Positions 1-8,356 of a stretch of 64,000 nt of DNA are shown piece by piece. Numbering within the stretch: the first letter of the stretch is position 1; the number at the start of each line of letters is the position of its first letter. Position numbers and translations under genes: made by a program. The DNA comes from JALOLV01 sp046295175 (GTDB lineage: Bacteria; Bacteroidota; Bacteroidia; Cytophagales; Spirosomataceae). The notes below the pieces were generated by a model that saw only the letters and a program-made list of their open reading frames with translations, was not told the origin of the DNA and did no database searches. The stretch is taken from the NCBI GenBank assembly GCA_046295175.1, contig JBKBNY010000001.1, positions 248,001 through 312,000 on the forward strand. The letters run 5' to 3'.

Positions 1-1156
1 AATACGCTGTTTGTTTATCATTGCCCCAGTTTCTGAATCTTGGAATATACATCGCATTTGGGCGTTGGCCATACACATAATCATCTTCAAAGCCCTCAAC
101 CGTTGCCTGAGCTCCCGAACCTAATTGGTGGTCCATCAGATTTCTACCTACTTGGTCGCTGTCATTACCGAATCCATTTGGGAAACGATTCGATTTTGAG
201 TTGAGCATCAAAGCCGCCGTATTGATAGAACCCGCATTTAAGAAGATTATTTTAGCAAAAAACTCTTCGGTTTGCATGGTGTTTTGATTGATAATTTTCA
301 CACCAGTAGCTCGTTTTTTCTGCTCGTCGTAGATGATTTCAGCTACTATCGAATCATGCAAAATACTCAAACGATTGGTTCGCATCGCCGCAGGAATTGA
401 ACCAGACAACGAACTATAATACCCACCATACGGGCAACCTCTTTGGCATTTATTTCTGTACTGACAAGAAGCACGCCCCAAAGAAGTATGAATATCTTGC
501 GGTTGGGTAAGGTTTGCCACTCGCCCAACCGTTACGGGGCGATTGAATCTTTCGAGCATTTTGTTTTTAAAATGAACTTCGGGAGCAAACAAAGGCATGG
601 CTGGTAAGAAATGCCCATCGGGCAATACTTCTAAACCTTCTTTTTGCCCAGATACGCCCACAAATTTCTCAACGTGCGTGTACCACGGCTCTAAATCTTC
701 GTAGCGAATCGGCCAGTCGATTCCGATGCCTTCTTTGGCATTGGCTTCAAAATCATGTTTTCCCCATCGGTACGACTGACGCCCCCAATGCATTGATTTT
801 CCGCCAGTATGGTAGGCACGAATCCAGTCGAAAGGGCGTTTTTCGATGTATGGGTTTTCTTTATCGTTTGTCAGATGATTGACTACTTCTTCGCTTCCAA
901 GTCCCCAAAAACGGCTATTTGCCCAACGTTCTTCGGCCGAAATATTAGAAGTTCGTCCTCGATGTTCGATTTCCCACGGTTGTTTCATGGCGGTATCGTA
1001 GCCTTCGATGTGCTTAATTTCATGGCCACGCTCTATCATCAAAACTTTCAGCCCTCTTTCGGTTAGTTCTTTCGCCGCAAATCCACCCGACATTCCCGAA
1101 CCAACAACAATGGCATCGAATGTATTATTTTTATTTGCTTTTATATTTAAGTTCAT
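1..1156 (-). CDS. GMC-family FAD-dependent oxidoreductase (C-terminus beyond window)
   Basis: An open frame starts at the ATG at 1156 and runs to the window edge without a stop, giving about 385 visible residues. The N-terminus carries the FAD-binding dinucleotide motif VVGSGMSGG. Further on are the glucose-methanol-choline family stretch TGGKSMHWGRQ and a cysteine-rich segment (CQYRNKCQRGCPYG, near residue 235). No signal peptide is visible. In this family the protein oxidises sugars or alcohols with FAD. The next gene upstream on the same strand encodes a gluconate-2-dehydrogenase-type subunit 3, the usual small partner that carries the Tat signal, so the two probably form one membrane or periplasmic dehydrogenase passing electrons to a cytochrome c. 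The substrate is not readable; a glucoside or sugar is the best guess. The family call is firm and the physiological role is inferred. Confidence 0.9.
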   Translation of the reverse strand, partial: MNLNIKANKNNTFDAIVVGSGMSGGFAAKELTERGLKVLMIERGHEIKHIEGYDTAMKQPWEIEHRGRTSNISAEERWANSRFWGLGSEEVVNHLTNDKENPYIEKRPFDWIRAYHTGGKSMHWGRQSYRWGKHDFEANAKEGIGIDWPIRYEDLEPWYTHVEKFVGVSGQKEGLEVLPDGHFLPAMPLFAPEVHFKNKMLERFNRPVTVGRVANLTQPQDIHTSLGRASCQYRNKCQRGCPYGGYYSSLSGSIPAAMRTNRLSILHDSIVAEIIYDEQKKRATGVKIINQNTMQTEEFFAKIIFLNAGSINTAALMLNSKSNRFPNGFGNDSDQVGRNLMDHQLGSGAQATVEGFEDDYVYGQRPNAMYIPRFRNWGNDKQTAY

Positions 1157-1231
1157 GATTTTTTAATTATTTAGGTTGAATAAATTTACGATTGATTCGA
1201 TTTACGAGTTCTTTGAAGAATAATTAATCTT

Positions 1232-1260
1232 TAAAATCGTAAATCAAAAATCGTAAATCA
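1232..1260. repeat. Tandem AAATCGTAAATCA direct repeat
   Basis: Two copies of AAATCGTAAATCA lie back to back and overlap the stop codon of the following minus-strand gene. Read on the other strand this is TGATTTACGATTT twice. A very similar sequence occurs inside the rhamnosidase gene at about 17197-17222, which suggests a dispersed repeat. Confidence 0.6.
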
Positions 1261-1800
1261 GTAAGCGTATGCTTTTTGATTGGGTTTTAACTTGATGAGT
1301 TCGAGTTTTCCCGGAATCTGCACATATTCAAAAGAAGCTTTCAAACCAGCCTCCGAAGTGAAGTAGCCAAGCAGCGTGAGTTCTTTTATTAATCGCCAAA
1401 ATGGAGGAGTTTTGCTGGTAATTTTCTTGGTTTCTTGCTCCAAAAGTTTCAAAACTCCTCTTCTTTCATCAGTATTTAAGTCAAGAAACTTTACTTTCTC
1501 CATCGAAGCCAAGCCTTCCATAAAACTCTGATGCTCAGGTGCTTTATAGCAATCTTTCAACATCATTTCGATAAATGCAGGCACACCAACGTCTTTCGCA
1601 CCCACTGTATCGGTTTTAGGAATGATTAATTCGGCAATTTCGGCAACGATTTTTTGTTGAGTTTCGGATAAGCTGAATGCAACTCCGCTGGCATTGGGTT
1701 TTGTAGCATTTTCCCAATTATCCATAGCCATGAGTGTTGGTGCAGAGAACGCTCCACCCAACATCAAGGCTACATTTTTTATGACTTCTCGTCTGTTCAT
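1258..1800 (-). CDS. Gluconate 2-dehydrogenase subunit 3 family protein
   Basis: This 180-residue protein begins with a twin-arginine-like leader (NRREVIKNVALMLGGAFSA), so it is probably exported by Tat. The body is helical and matches the gluconate dehydrogenase small-subunit family in size and in features such as IAELIIPKTDT, DVGVPAFIE and the C-terminal LTLLGYFTSEAG. In this family the small subunit helps export and anchor a GMC-type flavoprotein. The GMC gene lies 101 bp downstream on the same strand, so the two are almost certainly one unit. The start at 1800 is the only Met that includes the RR leader. Confidence 0.9.
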   Translation of the reverse strand: MNRREVIKNVALMLGGAFSAPTLMAMDNWENATKPNASGVAFSLSETQQKIVAEIAELIIPKTDTVGAKDVGVPAFIEMMLKDCYKAPEHQSFMEGLASMEKVKFLDLNTDERRGVLKLLEQETKKITSKTPPFWRLIKELTLLGYFTSEAGLKASFEYVQIPGKLELIKLKPNQKAYAY

Positions 1801-1877
1801 TGTTAATTATTAAGGTTGAATTGATTACTAAAACAAACGCAACTATGAGAATGTTGTCGCAATAAAAATTTTAAAAC

Positions 1878-1920
1878 CGCAGATGACGCAGATAAACAAA
1901 TTTAACGCAGATTTTCGCAG
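1878..1920. repeat. Short CGCAGAT direct repeats
   Basis: CGCAGAT occurs at 1878-1884, 1887-1893 and 1906-1912, followed by CGCAG at 1916-1920. The array lies in the 447-bp gap between 1801 and 2247, upstream of the dehydrogenase subunit gene. Apart from this array and the hairpin at 2144-2217, I see nothing else in the gap. Confidence 0.5.
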
Positions 1921-2143
1921 TTTTTATTTAAAAAATCATTTGAGTCAGCGTTGAAAGCAAGTCGTTTATCGGCAAGGTCCTATTTCTACAGATTATCGAC
2001 AATATCTAAATAATTCATAAAACAAATATATCAATCAATTTTAGAATTCAATCATTCGCTAAAACTTTATTCGTGTTAATAGTACACTTATAAACAGCAT
2101 ATTTATTTACTGATACATCAGAATTTACATCTCAAAAAGGACT

Positions 2144-2217
2144 TTCCTTCATAAAAATGTATTAAAACACATTTTTTCATTGGAAAAAGTGTAAGATTTT
2201 ACATTTTTATGAAGGAA
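2144..2217. repeat. Long inverted repeat downstream of araC-type gene
   Basis: The arms TTCCTTCATAAAAATGTA (2144-2161) and its exact reverse complement (2200-2217) are 18 bp, separated by 38 nt that pair further in part. The element lies just past the stop of the minus-strand AraC-type gene, so it could act as a terminator. Its length and AT-rich perfect arms also fit a small mobile or palindromic element. Confidence 0.65.
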
Positions 2218-2247
2218 TGCTGTAGAATTCAAAGGCAGGGATGCCCC

Positions 2248-3144
2248 TCAAAACTCCTTCCGAAACTTAACCGGACTCATTTCGGTGTGTTTCTTGAAGA
2301 AATTATTAAAATGTGTAACTTCTTGAAAACCAAGCGAATAAGCAATCTCCGAAACATTCCATTTGCTTTGTTTGAGCATGATTTTGGCTTCTTGGAGGAG
2401 GCGTTCGGCAATCAGGTTTGAAGTAGTTTTACTACTTGTTTCTTTTACGGCCCGATTGAGGTGATTGACATGCACATTGAGTTGTTCAGCAAAATCTGAT
2501 GCGGTTCGTAATTTTATTTCCGTATGGTTTTCGTCAATCGGAAACTGGCGTTCGAGTAATTCCAAAAATAGCCAATAAATTCGCTGCGAAGCATTAATCG
2601 GTAGCTGCTCAATGAGTGTTGAGGGGCGGGTTTTCATGGCAAAATGTATCAGCTCGTAAATCTGATTTCTGATGGCATCGTACTTATGAATATACTCCGA
2701 ACTCAATTCGGTTTCTATTTTCCCAAAGATTCCACATAAATATTCAAACTGCACATCGTCTAATTCAAAAACATGCGTACCCACAGGTTGAAACACTTCG
2801 TACTGTATCAGAGTGCCGAATTGATTAAAAAAATTAGCATTGAAAATCACATAAAAGCCCGAAACCTCTGTTTCGATATGTTCCCACTTATACGGAATGA
2901 AAGGATTTGAGAAAACAAGGGCTTGTTTCTCAAACGAAAAAACTTTATCGGCATAATGAATACGGCTGTTGCCTCGGCACAGTGTAACTTTGAAAAAATC
3001 ACGGCGGCGATATGGCACGGGCTTGTTGGCAGGATGCGGTAAACGAAACACATTCACATGCCCGATGTCTTTACTCAGATTTTCGGGAATCCAATGGAAT
3101 TTGCGTTTATAAAAATCTTCTAAGGACTCAAAACCACTATTCAT
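2248..3144 (-). CDS. AraC family transcriptional regulator
   Basis: This is a 298-residue protein. The C-terminal 100 residues form the double helix-turn-helix of AraC/XylS regulators, from LRTASDFAEQLNVHVNHLNR to EIAYSLGFQEVTHFNNFFKK and MSPVKFRKEF. The N-terminal 170 residues look like a cupin-type sensing domain, as in Bacteroidota AraC proteins. It follows a secreted hypothetical protein after only 4 bp on the same strand, so the two are probably cotranscribed. The target genes and ligand cannot be read from the sequence. The family call is very secure. Confidence 0.93.
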   Translation of the reverse strand: MNSGFESLEDFYKRKFHWIPENLSKDIGHVNVFRLPHPANKPVPYRRRDFFKVTLCRGNSRIHYADKVFSFEKQALVFSNPFIPYKWEHIETEVSGFYVIFNANFFNQFGTLIQYEVFQPVGTHVFELDDVQFEYLCGIFGKIETELSSEYIHKYDAIRNQIYELIHFAMKTRPSTLIEQLPINASQRIYWLFLELLERQFPIDENHTEIKLRTASDFAEQLNVHVNHLNRAVKETSSKTTSNLIAERLLQEAKIMLKQSKWNVSEIAYSLGFQEVTHFNNFFKKHTEMSPVKFRKEF

Positions 3145-3148
3145 AATT

Positions 3149-3913
3149 TTACAGTTTTACATTCAGTGCAACATTCCAAACAACGTTATCACCCGCAATC
3201 GTAGAATTCAGTTTGTAGGTGAATATTGATGAGAGATAAACGGGCATTTTTTTCTTATTAATACTTATCAGGTGGCTGTAATAATAGCCTTTTTTATCAT
3301 CTAAAGTCAGATGGAAAACCTGTGGAAAAAAGCCTAAATAATAGTTTTTCGAGATTCCGATATTCGGAAAGCGTGGTTGGAGCGAAACATAAGAACTTTT
3401 TTTAATGGCATACGGGTCTAAACCTTTGGAAGCAAGTAAGTGCAAGCCTAATGAAAACTTGGAAGATTGATGCCAAACAGGCACAAACTCACCTGCAAAA
3501 TAACGTTGCGAAACCCAACGGTTTTCGGTTTTACCGTTGATACTCACAGACGTCGAACGCAAAACATACGATGGGTGTGCTCCTGCGTGCCAGCTAAAAT
3601 GTTCGGTACGTTTCGAGCGGTATCTCAGCCAAAAAATGTAAGACCAAGGTTCTCCGTTGAGTCGCCAACGAAGCTCGGGTTCGAAGAAAATATGTTTTTT
3701 TCCAACCGTCAAATTGATAATCGTGGCAGGTTTACCGAGCATTAAATTAGGGAAAAGTGATACGCCATTATTCGTAATTTGAATATTGGCAGAAGCATGC
3801 AACGGTTCAGTTTTTTTAAGCGAATCTGCTTTTTGGGCAAAAATTGCAGTATTACAAAAAAGAAGTAATAAGCAGATTTTATTTAAGATAGTATTTCGAT
3901 AAAAAAAGTACAT
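3149..3913 (-). CDS. Hypothetical secreted or outer-membrane protein
   Basis: I do not recognise a family. The start at 3913 is preferred over the upstream ATG at 3952 because it places a clean signal peptide (NKICLLLLFCNTAIFAQ) at the N-terminus, giving 254 residues. The mature part is rich in alternating aromatic and hydrophobic beta strands (FFEPELRWRL, YIFWLRYRSKR, YYYSHLISI) and ends NVALNVKL, which suggests an outer-membrane beta-barrel. It precedes the AraC regulator by 4 bp. A TATTTTTG -10-like box on the minus strand lies at 3942-3949, but a well-spaced TTG is missing. Confidence 0.65.
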   Translation of the reverse strand: MYFFYRNTILNKICLLLLFCNTAIFAQKADSLKKTEPLHASANIQITNNGVSLFPNLMLGKPATIINLTVGKKHIFFEPELRWRLNGEPWSYIFWLRYRSKRTEHFSWHAGAHPSYVLRSTSVSINGKTENRWVSQRYFAGEFVPVWHQSSKFSLGLHLLASKGLDPYAIKKSSYVSLQPRFPNIGISKNYYLGFFPQVFHLTLDDKKGYYYSHLISINKKKMPVYLSSIFTYKLNSTIAGDNVVWNVALNVKL

Positions 3914-4016
3914 TTTATAAAGGTAGGAATTAATTTTTCTGCAAAAATACAATCAAATACTTGCTTGAGTTAAACAAAATTCAAATCAAAACTTACGAAA
4001 ATCAAACAATAAAAAA

Positions 4017-4040
4017 GCGGATTACTCAATGAGAATCCGC
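4017..4040 (-). terminator. Rho-independent terminator
   Basis: GCGGATT(A)CTC pairs with GAGAATCCGC with one bulged base. On the minus strand the stem is followed by TTTTTTATTG. It lies just past the stop of the small secreted protein gene at 4067-4453. Confidence 0.75.
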
Positions 4041-4066
4041 CATAGGAGAATTTAACTTTTAAAATA

Positions 4067-4453
4067 TTATTGCTTAACTCTCACCGCTTTGCAGTCGAAC
4101 ATCCCCATCAAACTTCCTTTTAGGTTATCATCATCCACTTTTTCAAAGGGGATATTCAAATCATAACCACTTGCCGAAAAATAAACCGTCATTTTACCGT
4201 CGGCTTCTTCTACGTTGGTCATTGGTGCTGTACCGGCATTTGGGTCGGCTGGGTTGGTCATTTCACCTACTAACTTACCATCTTTACGAGTAATTGTTGC
4301 CGTAAATTTGGCATCACCTTGCGGAGTTCCAAAAATGGTAATTTCCCATTTTCCCAGATAAAAATCGTTGGCAGGAGTTGTAGTTGTTTGAGCAAATGTA
4401 TTGAAAGTAAGACCCAATACAAAAAGAACGATGATTGCACTTAGTTTTTTCAT
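4067..4453 (-). CDS. Small secreted beta-sheet protein
   Basis: A 128-residue protein with an evident signal peptide (LSAIIVLFVLGLTFNTFAQ). The mature domain reads NDFYLGKWEITIFGTPQGD to LKGSLMGMFDCKAVRVKQ, a compact beta-rich fold. The same domain forms the last 100 residues of the large dehydrogenase fusion immediately upstream (NDFFVGKWATKMIGTPAGD to LKGKLMGMIEVKGSRVK), so the two arose by duplication. The function is unknown; lipocalin-like ligand binding is only a guess. It is on the same strand as the fusion gene, with a hairpin between them. Confidence 0.75.
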   Translation of the reverse strand: MKKLSAIIVLFVLGLTFNTFAQTTTTPANDFYLGKWEITIFGTPQGDAKFTATITRKDGKLVGEMTNPADPNAGTAPMTNVEEADGKMTVYFSASGYDLNIPFEKVDDDNLKGSLMGMFDCKAVRVKQ

Positions 4454-4509
4454 TTTTATTGCGGTACGTCGCCACGTATATTTAGGTTGTTTGAAAATTT
4501 AATTTAATT

Positions 4510-4536
4510 CATGGCATCACTTTGAATGATGCCATG
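4510..4536 (-). terminator. Hairpin after dehydrogenase fusion gene
   Basis: CATGGCATCA and TGATGCCATG form perfect 10-bp arms with a 7-nt loop, just past the stop at 4541. There is no strong U tract, so it may attenuate transcription or stabilise mRNA rather than terminate fully. Confidence 0.6.
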
Positions 4537-4540
4537 AGTG

Positions 4541-7500
4541 TTACTTCACTCTACTACCTTTTACCTCAATCATACCCATGAGTTTGCCTTTTAGGTTATC
4601 GGCATCTTCTTTGTTGAGTTCCATGTTGAGACTCATACCATTGGCTGAGAAAAATACTTTGACTTTTTCGGCATCAACTTCTTCAACTTTTTCGAAAGCT
4701 TGACTTCCCATTTGTTGAGAAATCATTTTGCCCGAAAGCACACCATTGTTTCTTTCAAATATAATATCAATCGAAACATCTCCGGCTGGTGTACCAATCA
4801 TTTTGGTTGCCCATTTTCCTACAAAGAAATCATTGGCGGCCGATGCCTCTACTTTCACAGGTTCTTTCAATGAGCTTTCGTAAGCCATTTTAAATTCAAG
4901 ACCCATTACCACCATTAACGAACCTGATTCTGCTTTTGTGTTTGTGAAAACTACATAAACATCTTGCAGTTTTCCATCCAAATTATTTGGTAATTGAATT
5001 GGCACTGAAACCGATTTTGGCGTGAAATCCATTTTTTCGGAAGGCTCCAAGAAAGCCGAACGCCCAAGCAATGGACCAGTCGGGCTACCCAAACGTGCTT
5101 CAACCGTTCCTCCTACGGCCCCCAATTGTGGTTTCGGTGCGGTTGCTGCTACTTGGATTTCTGAAACGCCTGTCAAATCCACTTGCTTCATAATCATGTA
5201 AGCCCCTGATTTTGAAGGAATTGCCAAGTTGTTTCCACCAAAAGCCATTTTGTTAATATCCACATAATCGTCGAATCCGTGTGGGTCGATTTTCGAATTT
5301 CTCAACACAAAACTTTGCTCCGATTTCAAGGCTGGTAAACCATTTGCACCTTGGTCTTCGTAGGCAGCACGCACAATATACACACCCTTGTTTTTATCAG
5401 ATGCAGGGGCTTTGGTTGTGAATGAACCTTTTACTGGCAATGAAGATTTTGGTTTTTCGTTGGCGATATTCAAGATATATTTTACCATTTCAGAGGCATC
5501 AGCTGTAGAAATTTGTGGGTGTGCCGCCATGGCAGTTTCGCCCCAAACGCCACTTCCACCCGAAATGATTTTCTTAGTAAGTGTTTCAAGAGCTTTGTTA
5601 TCGCCTTTGTATTTCAATGCCACTTCACGATAAGCTGGTCCGATAGATTTTGAATCTTTTTTGTGGCAGGCCATACAGTCGCTACCTTCAATCAATTTCT
5701 TACCAGTGGCATAAGCTGCACTTGCATCCGCCGAGCGGTGCCCCATAGCAATCATATTTTTATCGAAACCTTCGGCCAAATAATCAATATTTACTGCTAC
5801 GTTTTCAGGCGAAATTCCATTATCCAACTCGCCATCTTCTTTATCTTTTACTTTGATTTCGTAGTCGAATGATTTATTGGCAATGTAAAAACTCTTATTG
5901 GCTTTTGGCATATCAAGGCTCAATACTGGAGGTTCGTTTCCTGCCGTAATTTCCATTGATTGTGAGTTGATTCCACCTTTTCCATCATCAACTGTAAGTG
6001 TTGCTTTATAAACACCAGCCTTTGTGAGTGTCAGGTTAGCATCTTGCGTAGGAATCACTTTCACGAAACCATTTTTTGAAGTAAGCTTCCAAGTATATTT
6101 CAAGGCATCGCCATCGGCATCTGTTGTGCCTTTTGCACTTAATTTTAGGTTGAAAGGAATAGCTCCGCCCATTTGATTAGCCGCCACTTGGATTTGTGGC
6201 TTACGATTTCCGCCATTATATTCGATGCGAATCAAGCGAGCATCATCATTGGCCGTAAACCAGCCACTACCGTATTCGAGCATGTATAAATCACCATTTT
6301 CGGCAAACTCCATATCCATCGGATTACTGAATTTGTAGCTTGGCATAAAACGCTCCATCGAAGCATAATTTCCATCTTTATCGAAACTTACGGCCATTAT
6401 CCAACCACGCATCCATTCGTAGATAAAGTGTTTTCCATCGTAATATTTAGGAAATGCTCGGTTGGCCGTTGGAAAATCGGCTTTGTAATAAACCGGACCC
6501 GACATTGGGTTACAACCGCCCGCACCCAGCAAGGGAAATTCTTGACTGTTGGCGTACGAATACCAAATCATCGCTCCCTTTGCTTCGGGTAATTGAATCA
6601 AACCAGTGTTGTTTGGCGAAGTATTCATCGGTTTCAGATAATCCCACTTAGCACCAGAAGTATTAGTCGCAAAATCAAATTTATTGTAGGCTTTGTTATC
6701 GCCCACAAAATGCGGCCAACCATAATTTCCAGCCGTTGAAGCTTGTCCAAACTCACAAGTTCCTGCTGCACCACGATTCGGGTCTGCTTTTGAAGCATCA
6801 GGCCCCACATCGCCCCAATACAATTTTCCAGTTCTTTTATCAACCGCAATTCTATAAGGGTTGCGGTGTCCCATCGTGTAAATTTCTGGACGAGTTTTAT
6901 CTGTTCCTTTCGGAAAAAGATTTCCTTCTGGAATAGTATAAGTGCCATCTGGCTGTGGTTTAATTCTTAGAATTTTACCACGTAAATCGTTGGTATTGGC
7001 CGAAGATTTTTGAGCATCCCACGGACTTCTTCCTGGGCGTTCATCGCTTGGGCTATAACCATTCGAGGCGTGAGGATTGGTATTATCTCCCGTAGAAAGG
7101 TACAAATTACCTGATTTATCCCAATCAATCGAACCGCCCGTGTGGCAGCATTCTTCACGTTGGGTTTCTACTTTCAGCATTTCTTTTTCAGAACTCAAAT
7201 CAATCTCGTCGCCTTTCATAGTAAATCTTGAAAGTACGTTGTATGAACCTTTCAAAGACGAATAATACATGTAAATCCAGTGATTTTGAGCGAAATTAGG
7301 GTCTTTATTCAAACCTAAAAGTCCATCTTCTGCTACCGATTCTTTTCCTTCACGGTTTACATATTTAAGGCTTACAGGAAGTTTAGCAATCGTTTTTAGG
7401 GTTTTAGTCTTAGTATTATAAAGTCTTACTTCACCTTTACGTTGGATGAAAAGTACACGGTCGTTATCAAGTAAAATTAGCTCGACTGGCTCATCGAGTT

Positions 7501-8317
7501 TTTCTTCCAAAACAACTTTCGTAAAACGATTTTCTTCTGGGCGAGCCTTCGAGAAATCTAATGGTTTTGGTGCTTCGCCACCAGCAGCATATTTGATACC
7601 AGCCCAAAGATGATTCAAGAAAAGTGGTTCGGCGAAAGTTTCATCTGTATGCCCCATGGCAGTATAAAATGAGCGTCCGCCCTCGAATTCTTGAAACCAG
7701 CTAATTGGGTGGTCAGCACCGTTTTTGCCTCCTTGATATGATTTTTCATCAATTTTTACAACCACATTGATTTTTGGCGAAATATCTTTGAAGCTATAAA
7801 ACTCATCCGAACGCTCAAACTCGTCGGGCATACCTGCGGTTAGTTCGTTCTTTTTTGTTACATAAAACCTACCTTTTTGCACATTATTGGGCATTGGGTG
7901 GTCGAGAAACCATGCACCAGCCAATTTATTATACCAAGGCCAATCATACTCGGTATCGGTGGCGGCGTGAATACCCACATAGCCCCCACCCGCTTGAATG
8001 TATCGCTCAAACGAATTTTGCTGTTCGTTGTTTAGAATATCCCCCGTTGTATTTAAGAAAATAACGGCATTGAATTTCTTCAAATTTGCTTCCGTAAACA
8101 GACTTGCATCTTCTGTAAAACTCACCCCAAAGCCTTTTTCTTTAGCCATTTTATCTAAGGCTTTTTTACCTGCCTCGATAGACTGATGCCTGAACGCCGC
8201 CGTTTTGCTAAAAACTAACACATTGATTTTGGTTTGTGCAAACAGAGAATTGACCAAAAACAACATAAAAACCGACTTCAAAAGCCCTTTTATGATTGTT
8301 GTACGCTGTTTTTTCAT
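4541..8317 (-). CDS. ThuA / PQQ-type sugar dehydrogenase / PKD / cytochrome c fusion protein
   Basis: This is a 1258-residue exported multidomain protein. After a signal peptide (LLKSVFMLFLVNSLFAQ), domains in order are: ThuA-like (about 30-245; VLVFSKTAAFRHQSIEAG, GGGYVGIHAATDTEYDW); a six-bladed glucose/sorbosone dehydrogenase-like propeller (about 265-705; CCHTGGSIDWDKSGNLYLS, MGHRNPYRIAVDKRTG); a PKD or Ig-like domain (about 705-790); a class I cytochrome c with CMACH near 878-882 and a likely Met ligand after it; a CBM6-like beta domain (about 985-1150); and a 100-residue C-terminal beta domain. The layout implies oxidation of a sugar by the propeller with electrons passing to the attached haem. 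It lies 39 bp after a second ThuA gene. The domain calls are secure; the substrate is unknown. Confidence 0.9.
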   Translation of the reverse strand: MKKQRTTIIKGLLKSVFMLFLVNSLFAQTKINVLVFSKTAAFRHQSIEAGKKALDKMAKEKGFGVSFTEDASLFTEANLKKFNAVIFLNTTGDILNNEQQNSFERYIQAGGGYVGIHAATDTEYDWPWYNKLAGAWFLDHPMPNNVQKGRFYVTKKNELTAGMPDEFERSDEFYSFKDISPKINVVVKIDEKSYQGGKNGADHPISWFQEFEGGRSFYTAMGHTDETFAEPLFLNHLWAGIKYAAGGEAPKPLDFSKARPEENRFTKVVLEEKLDEPVELILLDNDRVLFIQRKGEVRLYNTKTKTLKTIAKLPVSLKYVNREGKESVAEDGLLGLNKDPNFAQNHWIYMYYSSLKGSYNVLSRFTMKGDEIDLSSEKEMLKVETQREECCHTGGSIDWDKSGNLYLSTGDNTNPHASNGYSPSDERPGRSPWDAQKSSANTNDLRGKILRIKPQPDGTYTIPEGNLFPKGTDKTRPEIYTMGHRNPYRIAVDKRTGKLYWGDVGPDASKADPNRGAAGTCEFGQASTAGNYGWPHFVGDNKAYNKFDFATNTSGAKWDYLKPMNTSPNNTGLIQLPEAKGAMIWYSYANSQEFPLLGAGGCNPMSGPVYYKADFPTANRAFPKYYDGKHFIYEWMRGWIMAVSFDKDGNYASMERFMPSYKFSNPMDMEFAENGDLYMLEYGSGWFTANDDARLIRIEYNGGNRKPQIQVAANQMGGAIPFNLKLSAKGTTDADGDALKYTWKLTSKNGFVKVIPTQDANLTLTKAGVYKATLTVDDGKGGINSQSMEITAGNEPPVLSLDMPKANKSFYIANKSFDYEIKVKDKEDGELDNGISPENVAVNIDYLAEGFDKNMIAMGHRSADASAAYATGKKLIEGSDCMACHKKDSKSIGPAYREVALKYKGDNKALETLTKKIISGGSGVWGETAMAAHPQISTADASEMVKYILNIANEKPKSSLPVKGSFTTKAPASDKNKGVYIVRAAYEDQGANGLPALKSEQSFVLRNSKIDPHGFDDYVDINKMAFGGNNLAIPSKSGAYMIMKQVDLTGVSEIQVAATAPKPQLGAVGGTVEARLGSPTGPLLGRSAFLEPSEKMDFTPKSVSVPIQLPNNLDGKLQDVYVVFTNTKAESGSLMVVMGLEFKMAYESSLKEPVKVEASAANDFFVGKWATKMIGTPAGDVSIDIIFERNNGVLSGKMISQQMGSQAFEKVEEVDAEKVKVFFSANGMSLNMELNKEDADNLKGKLMGMIEVKGSRVK

Positions 8318-8356
8318 GTAATTGTAATTGATTCGTTTAATTAATATTTTTAGTAA

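Noticed and set aside
1878..1920. CRISPR-like repeats
   Set aside because: The CGCAGAT units are 7 bp and unevenly spaced, without spacers of constant length.
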